Positions 8,299 to 17,170 of a DNA stretch of 45,695 nt are shown here, in pieces. Position 1 is the first letter of the stretch; the number at the start of each line of letters is the position of its first letter. A program made the position numbers and the translations under genes. The notes below the pieces were generated by a model. That model had not been told where the DNA came from. It made no database searches and saw only the letters and a list, made by a program, of their open reading frames with translations. Source of the DNA: an uncultured Lachnospiraceae bacterium (GTDB lineage: Bacteria; Bacillota; Clostridia; Lachnospirales; Lachnospiraceae); the NCBI GenBank assembly GCA_900546495.1, contig URDN01000019.1, positions 1 through 45,695 of the forward strand. The letters are read 5' to 3'.

Positions 8299-9012
8299 TT
8301 ATACCGTATTTCGCAATTTCGCAAGCAGTTTCTTTTCCCGTCTGGAAATCTGAACCTGTGTCGTGCCAAGCAGTTTTGCCACCTCTGACTGTGTCTTTTC
8401 TTCTACATAGCGAAGCCGGATCAACTGGCGTTCTTCCGACTCCAACGTATCCAGAAGCTGCTCCAGAAAAATATGGTCGACCTGCTGCTCGATCAGATTT
8501 TTCTGATCTCGGATCTGTTCCCCCAGTGTGAGCTCCTTTCCCTCATTTCCGGAAACCGGCCGGTGAAGGGAATCCACATCCGTATTAGCTTCCAATGACT
8601 GTATGATCTCCTCCGGGGGCATCCCTGTTTTTCCGGAAAGCTCCTCCAACGTCGGATCTCGACCGTATTCATTTTGCCATTCTGTTACTGCCTGACTGAC
8701 TTTCCAGGCAGCTTCTTTTAAGGTACGACTGACTTTCAGCATGCCATCATCTCTCAGATATCTGCGGATTTCTCCAATGATCAGCGGTACGGCGTAAGTG
8801 GAAAATTTTACTTCATAGTCCGTATCAAAACGGTCGATTGCTTTTAGCAGACCGATGCTCCCCACCTGAAACAGATCTTCCGGATCGTATCCACGGTTGG
8901 AAAATCGCCGGACAATGCTCCAGACCAGTCCCAGATTGTTCTGTACCAGCAAATCCCGTGCTGCTTTATCCCCCTGGTGCGCGCGCTTGATATACTCCAA
9001 CACCTGCTCCAT
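8299..9012 (-). CDS. spoIIAC: RNA polymerase sporulation sigma factor SigF
   Basis: This 237-residue sigma-70 protein of the SigF/SigB type has region 2 (LVQNNLGLVWSIVRRF…DLFQVGSIGLLKAIDRFD), region 3 and a region 4.2 helix-turn-helix (SEVAKLLGTTQVQISRREKK). It directs early forespore transcription. It lies 6 bases after spoIIAB, in the standard spoIIAA-AB-AC order, which fixes its identity. It is held inactive by SpoIIAB until SpoIIAA is dephosphorylated. Length and order are normal. Confidence 0.95.
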   Translation of the reverse strand: MEQVLEYIKRAHQGDKAARDLLVQNNLGLVWSIVRRFSNRGYDPEDLFQVGSIGLLKAIDRFDTDYEVKFSTYAVPLIIGEIRRYLRDDGMLKVSRTLKEAAWKVSQAVTEWQNEYGRDPTLEELSGKTGMPPEEIIQSLEANTDVDSLHRPVSGNEGKELTLGEQIRDQKNLIEQQVDHIFLEQLLDTLESEERQLIRLRYVEEKTQSEVAKLLGTTQVQISRREKKLLAKLRNTV

Positions 9013-9018
9013 ATGTAA

Positions 9019-9465
9019 CTACCTGATTTCTTTTTCCATGTATACACGGGTTCCCTTACCCGGTGAAGATTCCACTTCTACCGTATCCATAAAAGCTTCC
9101 ATAAAGGAAAATCCCATGCCGGAGCGTTCCAGATCCGGGCGTGTGGTAAAAAGCGGCTCCAGCGCCTGCTTGATATCTTTGATGCCTCTGCCCTCATCGG
9201 TGATGGACACCCGCAATTTACGTCCGGTCAGAGTTCCTTCCATCCAGATCGTGCCGCCGCGTTGATTGTAACCGTGAATGATACAATTTGTGACGGCTTC
9301 GGATACTGCAGTCTTGATATCTGCCAGTTCCTCTATGGTCGGATCCAGACTGCTGACAAATGCTGCCACCGCAGTTCGAGCAAATCCCTCATTTTCGGAT
9401 TTTGCCGCAAATGTGATCTGCATCCAGTTTTCTTCTGCATATTCTTGCTGTTTTCTCTGTTCCAT
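9019..9465 (-). CDS. spoIIAB: Anti-sigma F factor SpoIIAB
   Basis: This is a 148-residue GHKL-type kinase. The N-box is EAVTNCIIHGYNQRGG, the G1 box DEGRGIKDI, and the G2-like GMGFSFMEAFMD closes the ATP site. It binds SigF and phosphorylates SpoIIAA. An RBS GGAGAG precedes the ATG, and only five bases separate it from the spoIIAA stop. Confidence 0.95.
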   Translation of the reverse strand: MEQRKQQEYAEENWMQITFAAKSENEGFARTAVAAFVSSLDPTIEELADIKTAVSEAVTNCIIHGYNQRGGTIWMEGTLTGRKLRVSITDEGRGIKDIKQALEPLFTTRPDLERSGMGFSFMEAFMDTVEVESSPGKGTRVYMEKEIR

Positions 9466-9470
9466 CGTTC

Positions 9471-9782
9471 CTACTCTCCTTCCTTTGCAATCAGTTCATC
9501 CAATCCTGACATATGAAAAATTTTATACATTCGTTCGTTTAAATGCTCTGCCCGGACGGTTCCACCGGAAAATTTCATGTTTTTGTACCGTCCTAGAATG
9601 ACACCGATACCGGAACTGTCCATCCATTCGGTACGGGAAAAATCGAAGATGATATTTCGGATAAAATAGGTTTCTGTCAGCAGGTCGGCTTCTTCCCGCA
9701 GACTGTCGGAAATATGGTGGTCTAACTCCTTCGGAATGTAGATGCGAAGGGTATTTCCTTTGATCTGATATTCACAGTTCAT
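9471..9782 (-). CDS. spoIIAA: Anti-sigma F factor antagonist SpoIIAA
   Basis: The protein has 103 residues and a STAS fold. The phosphorylated serine lies in WMDSSGIGVILGRY. I start it at 9782 (MNCEYQIKGN), because an RBS (AGGAGCC, 9793-9799) stands at the right distance and the homologous proteins begin there. An upstream in-frame ATG at 9851 would add 23 residues translated from the hairpin region and is unlikely. Dephosphorylated SpoIIAA frees SigF from SpoIIAB. Confidence 0.93.
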   Translation of the reverse strand: MNCEYQIKGNTLRIYIPKELDHHISDSLREEADLLTETYFIRNIIFDFSRTEWMDSSGIGVILGRYKNMKFSGGTVRAEHLNERMYKIFHMSGLDELIAKEGE

Positions 9783-9815
9783 GTTTTTGTGGCTCCTTTT
9801 ATTTTCTTTTTTAAG

Positions 9816-9872
9816 GCAGCTGGGGGGAAAAAATTGCCCTACCGCCCTCATCGTGTTTTTTCCCTCAGCTGC
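9816..9872. repeat. spoIIAA: Long hairpin between the spoIIA promoter region and spoIIAA
   Basis: GCAGCTG with a following G/A run (9816-9829) pairs with the mirror sequence ending at 9872, giving about 15 paired bases around a 20-base loop. Neither strand shows a U-run directly after it, so a plain terminator is unlikely. In the spoIIAA leader it would sit about 35 bases before the start codon. Confidence 0.4.
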
Positions 9873-9898
9873 TATTTACACAATGAAACAACTTCGTT

Positions 9899-9970
9899 GT
9901 AAAGCGGACATTCGCAATCCGCTTTTGCTACTTGCTCATGAACGCAGTCGCTTTGCGACCTGCGTTCAAA
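9899..9970 (+). repeat. Modular palindromic repeat, short form (copy 1)
   Basis: This is the basic form of a repeat family found seven times in the window. Hairpin one is AAAGCGGACATTCGCAATCCGCTTT, given here as an arm (AAAGCGGA) and its return (TCCGCTTT). After GCTACTTGCTCA comes hairpin two, GAACGCAG-TCGC-TTT-GCGA-CCTGCGTTC. All copies point the same way, opposite to the genes. This one lies upstream of the spoIIA operon. Confidence 0.8.
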
Positions 9971-9972
9971 TC

Positions 9973-10075
9973 AAAAAATAGCAATATACAGAAAAAGATT
10001 TCTACACCATTTCGTGTGTCTTAGGAAAACATTTGTATGTCTCCATTGTTCTCTTCCGTATATTGCTACTTTTTT
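9973..10075. repeat. Long inverted repeat after the TPR gene, possible terminator
   Basis: The ends AAAAAATAGCAATATAC (9973-9989) and GTATATTGCTACTTTTTT (10058-10075) are complementary except for one extra base, enclosing about 68 bases. Read on the minus strand, the second arm ends in a U-run, so it could terminate the valS-folC-TPR transcript, but the loop is unusually long for an intrinsic terminator. Confidence 0.45.
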
Positions 10076-10137
10076 AGTACTTATTTAATTTTCATTAAAA
10101 TCAGATTAATGATCTCACTTCATAACCAGAAGATCTG

Positions 10138-11601
10138 TTAATCATTATTATCTGAGTTATCGCCAGAGGTATCCCCATCTGACGTATCGGACTGATTATC
10201 CGTAGTTTTGCTTTCACCCGGAACGGTAATTCCACGGCTCTGCATATCGTCAATCATTTCCTTACAGGTGCTGCGTATACTGGAGGAATTTGTTTTCTCT
10301 CTTGCGATCTGGAACCATTTCAGCGCATTGCTCTCATCATTTTGATAGTTATACGCGAATGCCAGATAGTACGCTGCTTTGCCTTCCTGATATCCTTCAT
10401 CAGATTTCACGATGGACTCCAGCTTTGTAATGGCTCCACTATAGTCTTTCTGCTCATACAGATTCATGGCTTCGTTCATATCAGCTTCCATCATTGCACT
10501 CTGTACATCTGTCAGCATATTATCGTAAATCTGCTGTGCGTTTTCACTGAGCAGATCTCTGTTTACGTTTGCCAGTGTCTCGCCCGCTTTTACATGATCA
10601 TCTGACGCATAAGCTACATAGGCATTTAACAGTTCCTCGTAGGACTGATTTTTCTGGCCTGCGGAACTTGTCGCTGTCTGCGCATCTTCTACGGTCTGCT
10701 TCAGTCCTGCAATCTCATCTTCCAGGCTCTTGATACTCTGCTCTCTGGTAGCAATGGTCTCATTTGCTTTGATAAGCTGAGAAGATGTGCTGGAATTTGC
10801 ATTTTTTCGAATACCCGGTACGATCAGGAAACATACTACAGCAATACCGATAGCAGCTCCAACCAACAGATTGATCACGGATAAAACAGCTGTATTATCC
10901 GTAAATTTTGCCGGACGAATGATCAGATCGTTACCGCTCTGATAACTTACCGTCTCTTTTTCCTGCGGTTTTACTTTGCCGTTTGCAGTCAGATGCGCTC
11001 TGCATTCTTTTTCGTAACGCATCGTATTTGGATCACCGGCATCAATTTTTTTTGCATTTTTTAATGCACGCAATGCCAAGTCATAACGTTCTTCCTTCAT
11101 ATACAGTAAAGCCAGCAACTGGTGACCATGCACCAGCTTCGGATTCAGAGCAAGTACCTTTTTCAACTGGATCAGTGCCAGATCTGTATTTCCTTCTTTG
11201 CAGTAAGTCAGTGACTGGTTAAATTTCTTAACGGTCTGTGACAGTGTCTCCAAACGGGCAGAACTTTTCTGAATATCCGCCAGATAATCATTTGCTAAGT
11301 TGTCCTCTCCCTGCATGCTTTTACTGATGATCCATTCACTCAGCGCCTTAACAATCTCACCCATCTCGAAATAAACCAGTCCTAACAGGTTTCGCGCCTG
11401 AATGTTCATTTTATTATAACGAAGGCTCATCTTCAGATATTCCACTGCACCGGTTAGATCGCGTACCTGCGCGCGCTCCAGTCCGTCATTGTACAGCTTA
11501 TTGGAAATGCTTACGATTTTTTTCCAGACTTTTACATCTGCTTCACAGCTCGGACAGGTATCCATAGAATCCAGATGAGCACCACAATAATAACAGTTCA
11601 T
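10138..11601 (-). CDS. Zinc-ribbon, TPR and single-span membrane protein of unknown function
   Basis: The protein has 487 residues. An N-terminal zinc ribbon (Cys3, Cys6, Cys16, Cys19) is followed by TPR-like helical repeats (about 35-200), one membrane segment (about 240-263), a coiled-coil stretch (about 275-320), further TPR units (about 370-455) and an Asp/Ser-rich acidic tail. TPR on both sides of the membrane suggests a scaffold that joins cytosolic and outside partners. It is the last gene of the valS-folC group and starts behind a strong AGGAGGAG. No enzymatic motif is seen. Confidence 0.75.
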   Translation of the reverse strand: MNCYYCGAHLDSMDTCPSCEADVKVWKKIVSISNKLYNDGLERAQVRDLTGAVEYLKMSLRYNKMNIQARNLLGLVYFEMGEIVKALSEWIISKSMQGEDNLANDYLADIQKSSARLETLSQTVKKFNQSLTYCKEGNTDLALIQLKKVLALNPKLVHGHQLLALLYMKEERYDLALRALKNAKKIDAGDPNTMRYEKECRAHLTANGKVKPQEKETVSYQSGNDLIIRPAKFTDNTAVLSVINLLVGAAIGIAVVCFLIVPGIRKNANSSTSSQLIKANETIATREQSIKSLEDEIAGLKQTVEDAQTATSSAGQKNQSYEELLNAYVAYASDDHVKAGETLANVNRDLLSENAQQIYDNMLTDVQSAMMEADMNEAMNLYEQKDYSGAITKLESIVKSDEGYQEGKAAYYLAFAYNYQNDESNALKWFQIAREKTNSSSIRSTCKEMIDDMQSRGITVPGESKTTDNQSDTSDGDTSGDNSDNND

Positions 11602-11611
11602 CTGTCTCCTC

Positions 11612-11749
11612 CTATCTTCTGCTCTCTTTCAGCATTTCCTGTAAAATATCCATCATATCGGTCAGATCACGGTTGTAGATCGCGTCCTCTGCCTCTTCAA
11701 TTTCCATGCTCGGTTCAAATTTCTTTAATTCTTCCTCAAAATCAATCAT
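11612..11749 (-). CDS. Small acidic 45-residue protein between folC and the TPR gene
   Basis: A 45-codon frame begins MIDFEEELKKFEPSMEIEEA and ends MLKESRR. Its ATG lies inside the end of folC (8-base overlap, ATGATTGA), with GGAGAA seven bases upstream, and it ends 10 bases before the next start. It is strongly acidic, predicted helical and has no membrane segment. The coupled layout and coding-like composition argue for a true gene. It is easily missed because it is short. Function unknown; a partner of the TPR protein would fit the order. Confidence 0.65.
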   Translation of the reverse strand: MIDFEEELKKFEPSMEIEEAEDAIYNRDLTDMMDILQEMLKESRR

Positions 11750-13073
11750 CACAGTTCTCCTTCCATACTTCCATCAATGCACCAATGAAATAGAGGGAGC
11801 CTGTACAGAAAAGCTTCTGCCCCGGCTTCTTCTTCTCTTTCATTGCCATAAACGCCTCCCGGTAATCGGCATACCCCGTCACCGGACGCTCGGTATCTTC
11901 TTCAAATAGTTTCTCTAATTTTTCAAAAGATATGCCACGCTCGTTGGGAATCGTGGTGACTGCCATCTCTTCCCATGAAATATCCGCTGTCAGCATATCG
12001 ATTGAGGTGCTGTAATCCTTTTCTTTTACCATGGAAAACAGCAGAAGTGGACAGTATTTATCATTGGCAGTCAGCCGATTTACCGCCTCGGTAAACATGC
12101 CGATGCCGGAGGTGTTATGCGCTCCGTCAAAATAAATCTCCGGCGCGATTTCCTGCATTCTTCCCTGCCAGAACGCAGCTTTCATCCCTGCATGAAGCTG
12201 TTCTTCCGTCTTTTCACCGGAAAGTTCCTTCGGATACTGTTGCTGCAATACACGCATTGCAAGGATAGCCAGTGCCGCATTTTCTGCCTGATATTCTGCA
12301 GCTCCCGGAATCGTCCATCTTGTTTCCTTATCATACGCAGTTGAAAGGGAAAAATCAATAAAATTATTCTTAAATTCCAGAATCCGGAACATTTTTTTCT
12401 CAAGTGCAGTGCATAGGCTTTGCATTTCCTTCGCCTGTGCCCGGATCACTTCGGAAGCATCAGGCTCACTGGCATCAAAAACAACCGGAACACCCGGTTT
12501 GATAATGCCTGCTTTTTCTCCGGCAATCTGTGCAATCGTATCACCAAGGATTTCCGTATGCTCCAGACTGATGGATGTAATAATACTCAAAACCGGATGT
12601 GCAAAACTGTTTGTCGCATCCAGCCTGCCACCCAGTCCGGTTTCCAACACCACATACTCCACCGATGCCTCCGCAAAGAGTACCATACCCATGGCAAAAA
12701 TAAACTCGAAAAATGTCGGATACCCCAGACCTTTCTGCTCCAGTTCCTCTGCTGTCTTTTTTACCCGTATATATGCGGACAAAAACTGTTCTTCGCTGCA
12801 AAGATCACCATTTAACTGAAACCGCTCCCGCACATCGATCAAATGCGGGGACGTGAACAGTCCCACGGTTTTTCCCTCAGAAAGCAACATATGGTAAAGG
12901 AAGCAGCAGACGCTTCCTTTACCATTACTTCCTGCCACATGAATGACTTTGCAGTGATTACCCGGATTGCCAAGCAGCTCCATGAAATGTTTCGTGTGCG
13001 CAAGGCTGTGTTTTTTGGTAAACTTCGGAATCCCGTACAGAAATTCCACCGCTTGTTTCATGTTTTCACTCAT
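11742..13073 (-). CDS. folC: Bifunctional folylpolyglutamate / dihydrofolate synthase
   Basis: This 443-residue Mur-ligase-like protein has the ATP-binding loop GSNGKGS at about 47-53, the Ω-loop/second motif ETGLGGRLDATN and the C-terminal domain starting near 300 (FDGAHNTSGI). It adds glutamate to folates. Its start is one base after the valS stop and lacks a strong RBS of its own, so it is likely translated by coupling with valS. This places it under the valine T-box. Confidence 0.92.
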   Translation of the reverse strand: MSENMKQAVEFLYGIPKFTKKHSLAHTKHFMELLGNPGNHCKVIHVAGSNGKGSVCCFLYHMLLSEGKTVGLFTSPHLIDVRERFQLNGDLCSEEQFLSAYIRVKKTAEELEQKGLGYPTFFEFIFAMGMVLFAEASVEYVVLETGLGGRLDATNSFAHPVLSIITSISLEHTEILGDTIAQIAGEKAGIIKPGVPVVFDASEPDASEVIRAQAKEMQSLCTALEKKMFRILEFKNNFIDFSLSTAYDKETRWTIPGAAEYQAENAALAILAMRVLQQQYPKELSGEKTEEQLHAGMKAAFWQGRMQEIAPEIYFDGAHNTSGIGMFTEAVNRLTANDKYCPLLLFSMVKEKDYSTSIDMLTADISWEEMAVTTIPNERGISFEKLEKLFEEDTERPVTGYADYREAFMAMKEKKKPGQKLFCTGSLYFIGALMEVWKENCDD

Positions 13074-13074
13074 A

Positions 13075-15720
13075 TTATTTTAACTGTGTCAGACGATTCT
13101 CTACGTCTTCCATCATCTGTTTGTATTTCTCAAGTTTTGCTTTCTCCTCGTCTACTTTTGCCTGAGGTGCTTTGCTTAAGAATTTCTCATTGTTCAGCAT
13201 GCCATTGGAACGAGCCAGCTCTTTTGCAAGTTTTGCTTTCTCTTTCTCCAGACGTTCCCGCTCTTTTGCCATGTCTACCAGCTCCTCTAATGGAATGTAT
13301 ACAACAGCATTCGGGATAACAACGGATACGGCATCTTCCGGAATTCCGGCTTTGTCTGCCTGTACATCGATCTCACTTGCGGAGATTAACTGGCTGTAAA
13401 TGTCCTTATGGGAAGCAAACAGCTCGCACAGGTTCTCATCCGGAGATACGATGAAATATTTTGCTTTGCGGCTTGGTGGAACGTTCATCTCGGAACGAAT
13501 GTTTCGGATGCCCTTAACCAGTACTTTTATGGTCTCCACATCTGCTTCTTCTTTTGCAAAATTCCACTCCTCTGTGTATTCCGGCCATGGAGCAAGCATG
13601 ATGGTTTCTTCTTCCGGACAAAGGGTACAAAAGATTTCTTCTGTGATAAACGGCATATACGGATGCAACATCTTTAATGCATTGGTCAGTACGGTTTTCA
13701 GAACCCAGAGTGCTGTATTTGCAGCTTTCGGATCCTCTTCTTTCTTGTACAGACGTACTTTTGCGATCTCGATATACCAGTCACAGAACTCTTCCCAGAT
13801 GAAGTCATATACTTTCTGAACTGCGATTCCAAGCTCGTATTTATCCATGTTCTCTGTCACGTCTTTTGCCAGAGTATTTACTTTTGATAAAATCCATTTA
13901 TCAACCGGCAGCAGATCTGCATCTTCCGGTTTGGACGGCTGCTCATCGCCCAGGTTCATCATAATGAAACGGGATGCATTCCATACTTTATTCGCAAAGT
14001 TACGACTGGACTCTACACGCTCCCAGTAGAAACGCATATCATTTCCAGGTGCGTTACCTGTGATCAGTGTCAGACGCAGGGCATCTGCACCATATTTGTC
14101 AATAACCTCTAACGGATCGATACCGTTTCCAAGGGATTTACTCATTTTGCGTCCCTGAGAATCACGTACCAGTCCGTGGATCAGTACGGTGTGGAACGGC
14201 TCTGTGCCAGTCTGCTCTAAGGCAGAGAATACCATACGGATAACCCAGAAGAAAATGATATCATATCCGGTTACAAGTACATCTGTCGGATAGAAATAAT
14301 CCAGTTCTTCTGTTTTATTCGGCCAGCCAAGTGTGGAGAATGGCCACAGTGCAGAGGAGAACCATGTATCCAGTGTATCCTCATCCTGTTTTAAGTGTGT
14401 GCAGCCACATTTCGGGCACTTCTCCGGCATTTCGCGGGAAACAACCATCTCACCACACTCCTCACAGTAATAAGCCGGGATTCTGTGTCCCCACCAGAGC
14501 TGTCTGGAAATACACCAGTCACGGATGCCCTCCAGCCAGTGCATATATGTCTTTCCGAAACTTTCCGGAACAAATTTCAGTCTGCCGGACTGTAATGCAT
14601 CAATGGCCGGTTTTGCCATTTCTTCCATTTTTACAAACCACTGCGGTTTGATCATCGGCTCAACGGTTGTCTTACATCTGTCATGTGTACCTACGTTGTG
14701 CACGTGCTCAACCACTTTTACAAGCAGTCCCATCTCGTCTAATTTCGCAACGATCGCTTTTCTTGCCTCGTAACGATCCATACCTTCGTAAATACCGCCA
14801 TTTGCATTGATGGTTGCATCATCATTTAAAATGTTGATTTCTTCCAGATTGTGGCGTTTTCCTACCTCAAAATCGTTCGGATCGTGAGCCGGTGTAATTT
14901 TTACACATCCGGTTCCAAACTCTTTGTCTACATACGGATCAGCGATTACCGGAATCTCACGGTTTACGATCGGAAGCAGTAATTTTTTACCGATAATGTC
15001 TGTGTAACGCTCATCATCCGGGTTTACAGCTACGGCTGTATCACCAAGCATTGTCTCCGGACGTGTGGTTGCAATCTCAACGAATCTGCCTTCCTCGCCG
15101 ATGATCGGGTATTTGATGTGCCAGAAATGACCTGTCTGCTCTACATGCTCTACCTCTGCATCGGAAATAGAAGTCTTGCAGACCGGACACCAGTTGATGA
15201 TACGGGAGCCTTTGTAAATATATCCTTTGTCAAACAGACGGATAAATACTTCTTTGACTGCCTCGGAGCATCCTTCATCCATGGTAAAACGCTCTCTGTC
15301 CCAATCAGCGGAAGATCCCATTTTCTTTAACTGTTTTACGATACGTCCGCCATACTCTTCTTTCCAGTCCCATGCATATTTCAGGAACTCATCACGGGTT
15401 AAATCCGCTTTGTTGATTCCTTTTTCTTTCAGGCTATTGATAACCTTAACCTCTGTCGCAATGGCTGCGTGGTCAGTACCCGGCTGCCATAATGCGGAAT
15501 ATCCCTGCATTCTCTTGTAACGGATCAGGATATCCTGCATGGTGTTATCTAATGCATGTCCCATGTGCAGCTGACCGGTGATATTTGGCGGCGGCATAAC
15601 AATGGTAAATGGTTTCTTGCTTCTGTCTACTTCTGCATGAAAATATTTATTGTCTTCCCATTTCTGGTAAAGACGGTCTTCGATCCCTTTTGGATCATAG
15701 GTCTTTGCTAATTCTTTCAT
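13075..15720 (-). CDS. valS: Valyl-tRNA synthetase
   Basis: This is an 881-residue class I synthetase of normal length. The HIGH motif is HMGH in PPPNITGQLHMGHALD (about 45-60), and the KMSKS motif is in GRKMSKSLGNGIDP (about 525). Editing domain, anticodon domain and the C-terminal coiled coil (ERLEKEKAKLAKELARS) are all present. A cysteine pair, CPVC, lies near 178, with further pairs around 415-440. The RBS AAGGAGAG supports the start. Expression is controlled by the T-box leader at 15848-16253. Confidence 0.97.
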   Translation of the reverse strand: MKELAKTYDPKGIEDRLYQKWEDNKYFHAEVDRSKKPFTIVMPPPNITGQLHMGHALDNTMQDILIRYKRMQGYSALWQPGTDHAAIATEVKVINSLKEKGINKADLTRDEFLKYAWDWKEEYGGRIVKQLKKMGSSADWDRERFTMDEGCSEAVKEVFIRLFDKGYIYKGSRIINWCPVCKTSISDAEVEHVEQTGHFWHIKYPIIGEEGRFVEIATTRPETMLGDTAVAVNPDDERYTDIIGKKLLLPIVNREIPVIADPYVDKEFGTGCVKITPAHDPNDFEVGKRHNLEEINILNDDATINANGGIYEGMDRYEARKAIVAKLDEMGLLVKVVEHVHNVGTHDRCKTTVEPMIKPQWFVKMEEMAKPAIDALQSGRLKFVPESFGKTYMHWLEGIRDWCISRQLWWGHRIPAYYCEECGEMVVSREMPEKCPKCGCTHLKQDEDTLDTWFSSALWPFSTLGWPNKTEELDYFYPTDVLVTGYDIIFFWVIRMVFSALEQTGTEPFHTVLIHGLVRDSQGRKMSKSLGNGIDPLEVIDKYGADALRLTLITGNAPGNDMRFYWERVESSRNFANKVWNASRFIMMNLGDEQPSKPEDADLLPVDKWILSKVNTLAKDVTENMDKYELGIAVQKVYDFIWEEFCDWYIEIAKVRLYKKEEDPKAANTALWVLKTVLTNALKMLHPYMPFITEEIFCTLCPEEETIMLAPWPEYTEEWNFAKEEADVETIKVLVKGIRNIRSEMNVPPSRKAKYFIVSPDENLCELFASHKDIYSQLISASEIDVQADKAGIPEDAVSVVIPNAVVYIPLEELVDMAKERERLEKEKAKLAKELARSNGMLNNEKFLSKAPQAKVDEEKAKLEKYKQMMEDVENRLTQLK

Positions 15721-15847
15721 TCTGTCTCTCCTTCCAAAACATGAATTCTCTTTGTAAAAATAGCCAAACGGAAAATCATCCGCTTACATGCTGTAACCCA
15801 ACAAAAATGTACCCGCTATCATATAAATATGTGATTCCATATGAACT

Positions 15848-16253
15848 AAAAAAGCCCTCCACATGCAACCTACATGTGAAGGGCGAATCTACGCGGTACC
15901 ACCTTCATTTTATCTCATCTGTCTCTTTTGAACTCCACTGAAATAATTATCATTTACTTCTTACTAAAAAATTGAAAGTTCAACTCAGACGAAAATGAAA
16001 TCTCTGTGATTAATTAACGGGAATCACCCGGGATCTCCTACCCACCTTTCAGCAAATATCTTGCCTGTTTTCTCATTTCAGCAAGACTCTGCCAAACACA
16101 ATTCTCATTGTTTTTATTCTATATATGCTGTCTTGGCTTCAGACATCCGGTTCCAAAGCTACCTTCCGCAAACTGCCTGTCAAACGGTCTCTCAGTCCAT
16201 GAACCATCTTCCCTGTCACCGCATCTTTCGCGTACTCCTCTTTGTCATTACCT
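15848..16253 (-). promoter_or_regulatory. valS: T-box riboswitch leader (valine) of valS
   Basis: The minus strand shows the T-box signature AAGGTGGTACCGCG (15905-15892), whose UGGN bulge pairs with uncharged tRNA. It is followed by a terminator hairpin (CGCCCTTCACATG/CATGTGGAGGGC, 15885-15853) with a U-run. Stem I begins with AATGACAAAGAGGAGTACG (about 16249-16231). A plausible specifier GTC for valine stands at 16144-16142 in GGATGTCTGAAGCC. Uncharged tRNA-Val would permit read-through into valS and folC. Confidence 0.9.
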
Positions 16254-16271
16254 TTTTATAACTATAAAATT

Positions 16272-16341
16272 ATAAAGCAGATATTCATAATCCGCTTCAC
16301 TACCTGCTCATGAACGCAAGTGCTTTACATCCTGCGTTTAA
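16272..16341 (+). repeat. Modular palindromic repeat, short degenerate form (copy 2)
   Basis: This is the same two-hairpin layout as 9899-9970, with several substitutions (AAAGCAGATATTCATAATCC…; CATGAACGCAAGTGCTTTAC). It lies between the phosphoribosyltransferase terminator and the T-box. The minus-strand TATAAT for valS (about 16274-16269) touches its edge, so the repeat may border the valS promoter. Confidence 0.65.
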
Positions 16342-16413
16342 AGCCTTAAAATATCATAAACAACATTTTTTCCATTGTCAAGTCCTGATTCGCGTTATCT
16401 GGCTATCCTGACG

Positions 16414-16469
16414 AAAAAAAAGACCAGATAAAATAACGATTTATCTTTCCTTATTTTATCTGATCTTTT
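16414..16469 (-). terminator. Intrinsic terminator of the phosphoribosyltransferase-like gene
   Basis: An 18-of-19-bp stem (16451-16469 with 16418-16436) around a 14-base loop is followed on the minus strand by eight U. It stands 25 bases after the stop codon at 16494. Confidence 0.8.
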
Positions 16470-16493
16470 ACTCTGCTTTTTCAATTATGCTTT

Positions 16494-17144
16494 TTACAAC
16501 TGTGAATATCCGAATCCGTTTACCATGGCTTCGATGGCAAATCCCTTTTTACAATACGGGCATTCATCTCTGCCAAATGCCTGATAGCCCGGTACATCAT
16601 CTTCTGTAAATACGGAATGTACTTCCATACCGCCGACCTTTTTTACAGTACTGAAAATAGAAGAAATACCTCTCAAAATTCCACCATAATACTGTACACA
16701 TTCCAGACTGCGTCGCACCGTCAGACCTGTCGTAGTGGTTGCCAGCAACAGAATCACATTTTTGCCCTTGATCGCCGGAATTGTGTTATCACGGAATATC
16801 AGCTGATTGTTCGCATTGTACTCCGGAGTAACCACATAAATGGTGTTATGCAGGTTCGTGTTGCGGAATCCGCGTTTTTCAAACTCCTGTGCCAGATAAG
16901 CTCCAACTACTTCTGTACCATCCATGCAGACGATCGTGTCAACCACGGTAGAGTTCACATAATCTCCTGCCAGACTTTTTGCAACTTCCTGCGCCTCATT
17001 GGCACGGGTTTTCAAGCTTGTCATATCAATATAAAAATTGATGTGGGAATGACTTGTGGCAAAATGTCCCGGAATGGCATGCAATGCCACATGATTGTTG
17101 TTTCTCGCATACAGTTTTACCATTCTTGATTCCATAGATTCCAT
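16494..17144 (-). CDS. Orotate phosphoribosyltransferase-like protein with C-terminal Cys pair
   Basis: The protein has 216 residues and a PRTase-like fold. The region VDTIVCMDGTEVVGAYLAQEF corresponds to the core, and GKNVILLLATTTTGLTVRRSLE aligns with the PRPP loop. The two acidic residues that precede the TTG of real PRTases (DDVxTTG) are replaced by Leu-Ala, which questions classical PRPP catalysis. The C-terminus holds CPYCKKG, a possible zinc half-site. It is probably annotated as PyrE in databases, but no other pyrimidine gene is near. It is expressed with the small exporter gene 26 bases upstream. A role in nucleotide sensing or salvage is a guess. Confidence 0.6.
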   Translation of the reverse strand: MESMESRMVKLYARNNNHVALHAIPGHFATSHSHINFYIDMTSLKTRANEAQEVAKSLAGDYVNSTVVDTIVCMDGTEVVGAYLAQEFEKRGFRNTNLHNTIYVVTPEYNANNQLIFRDNTIPAIKGKNVILLLATTTTGLTVRRSLECVQYYGGILRGISSIFSTVKKVGGMEVHSVFTEDDVPGYQAFGRDECPYCKKGFAIEAMVNGFGYSQL

Positions 17145-17170
17145 CGTAAAATTCCCCCTCTTACGTTATA

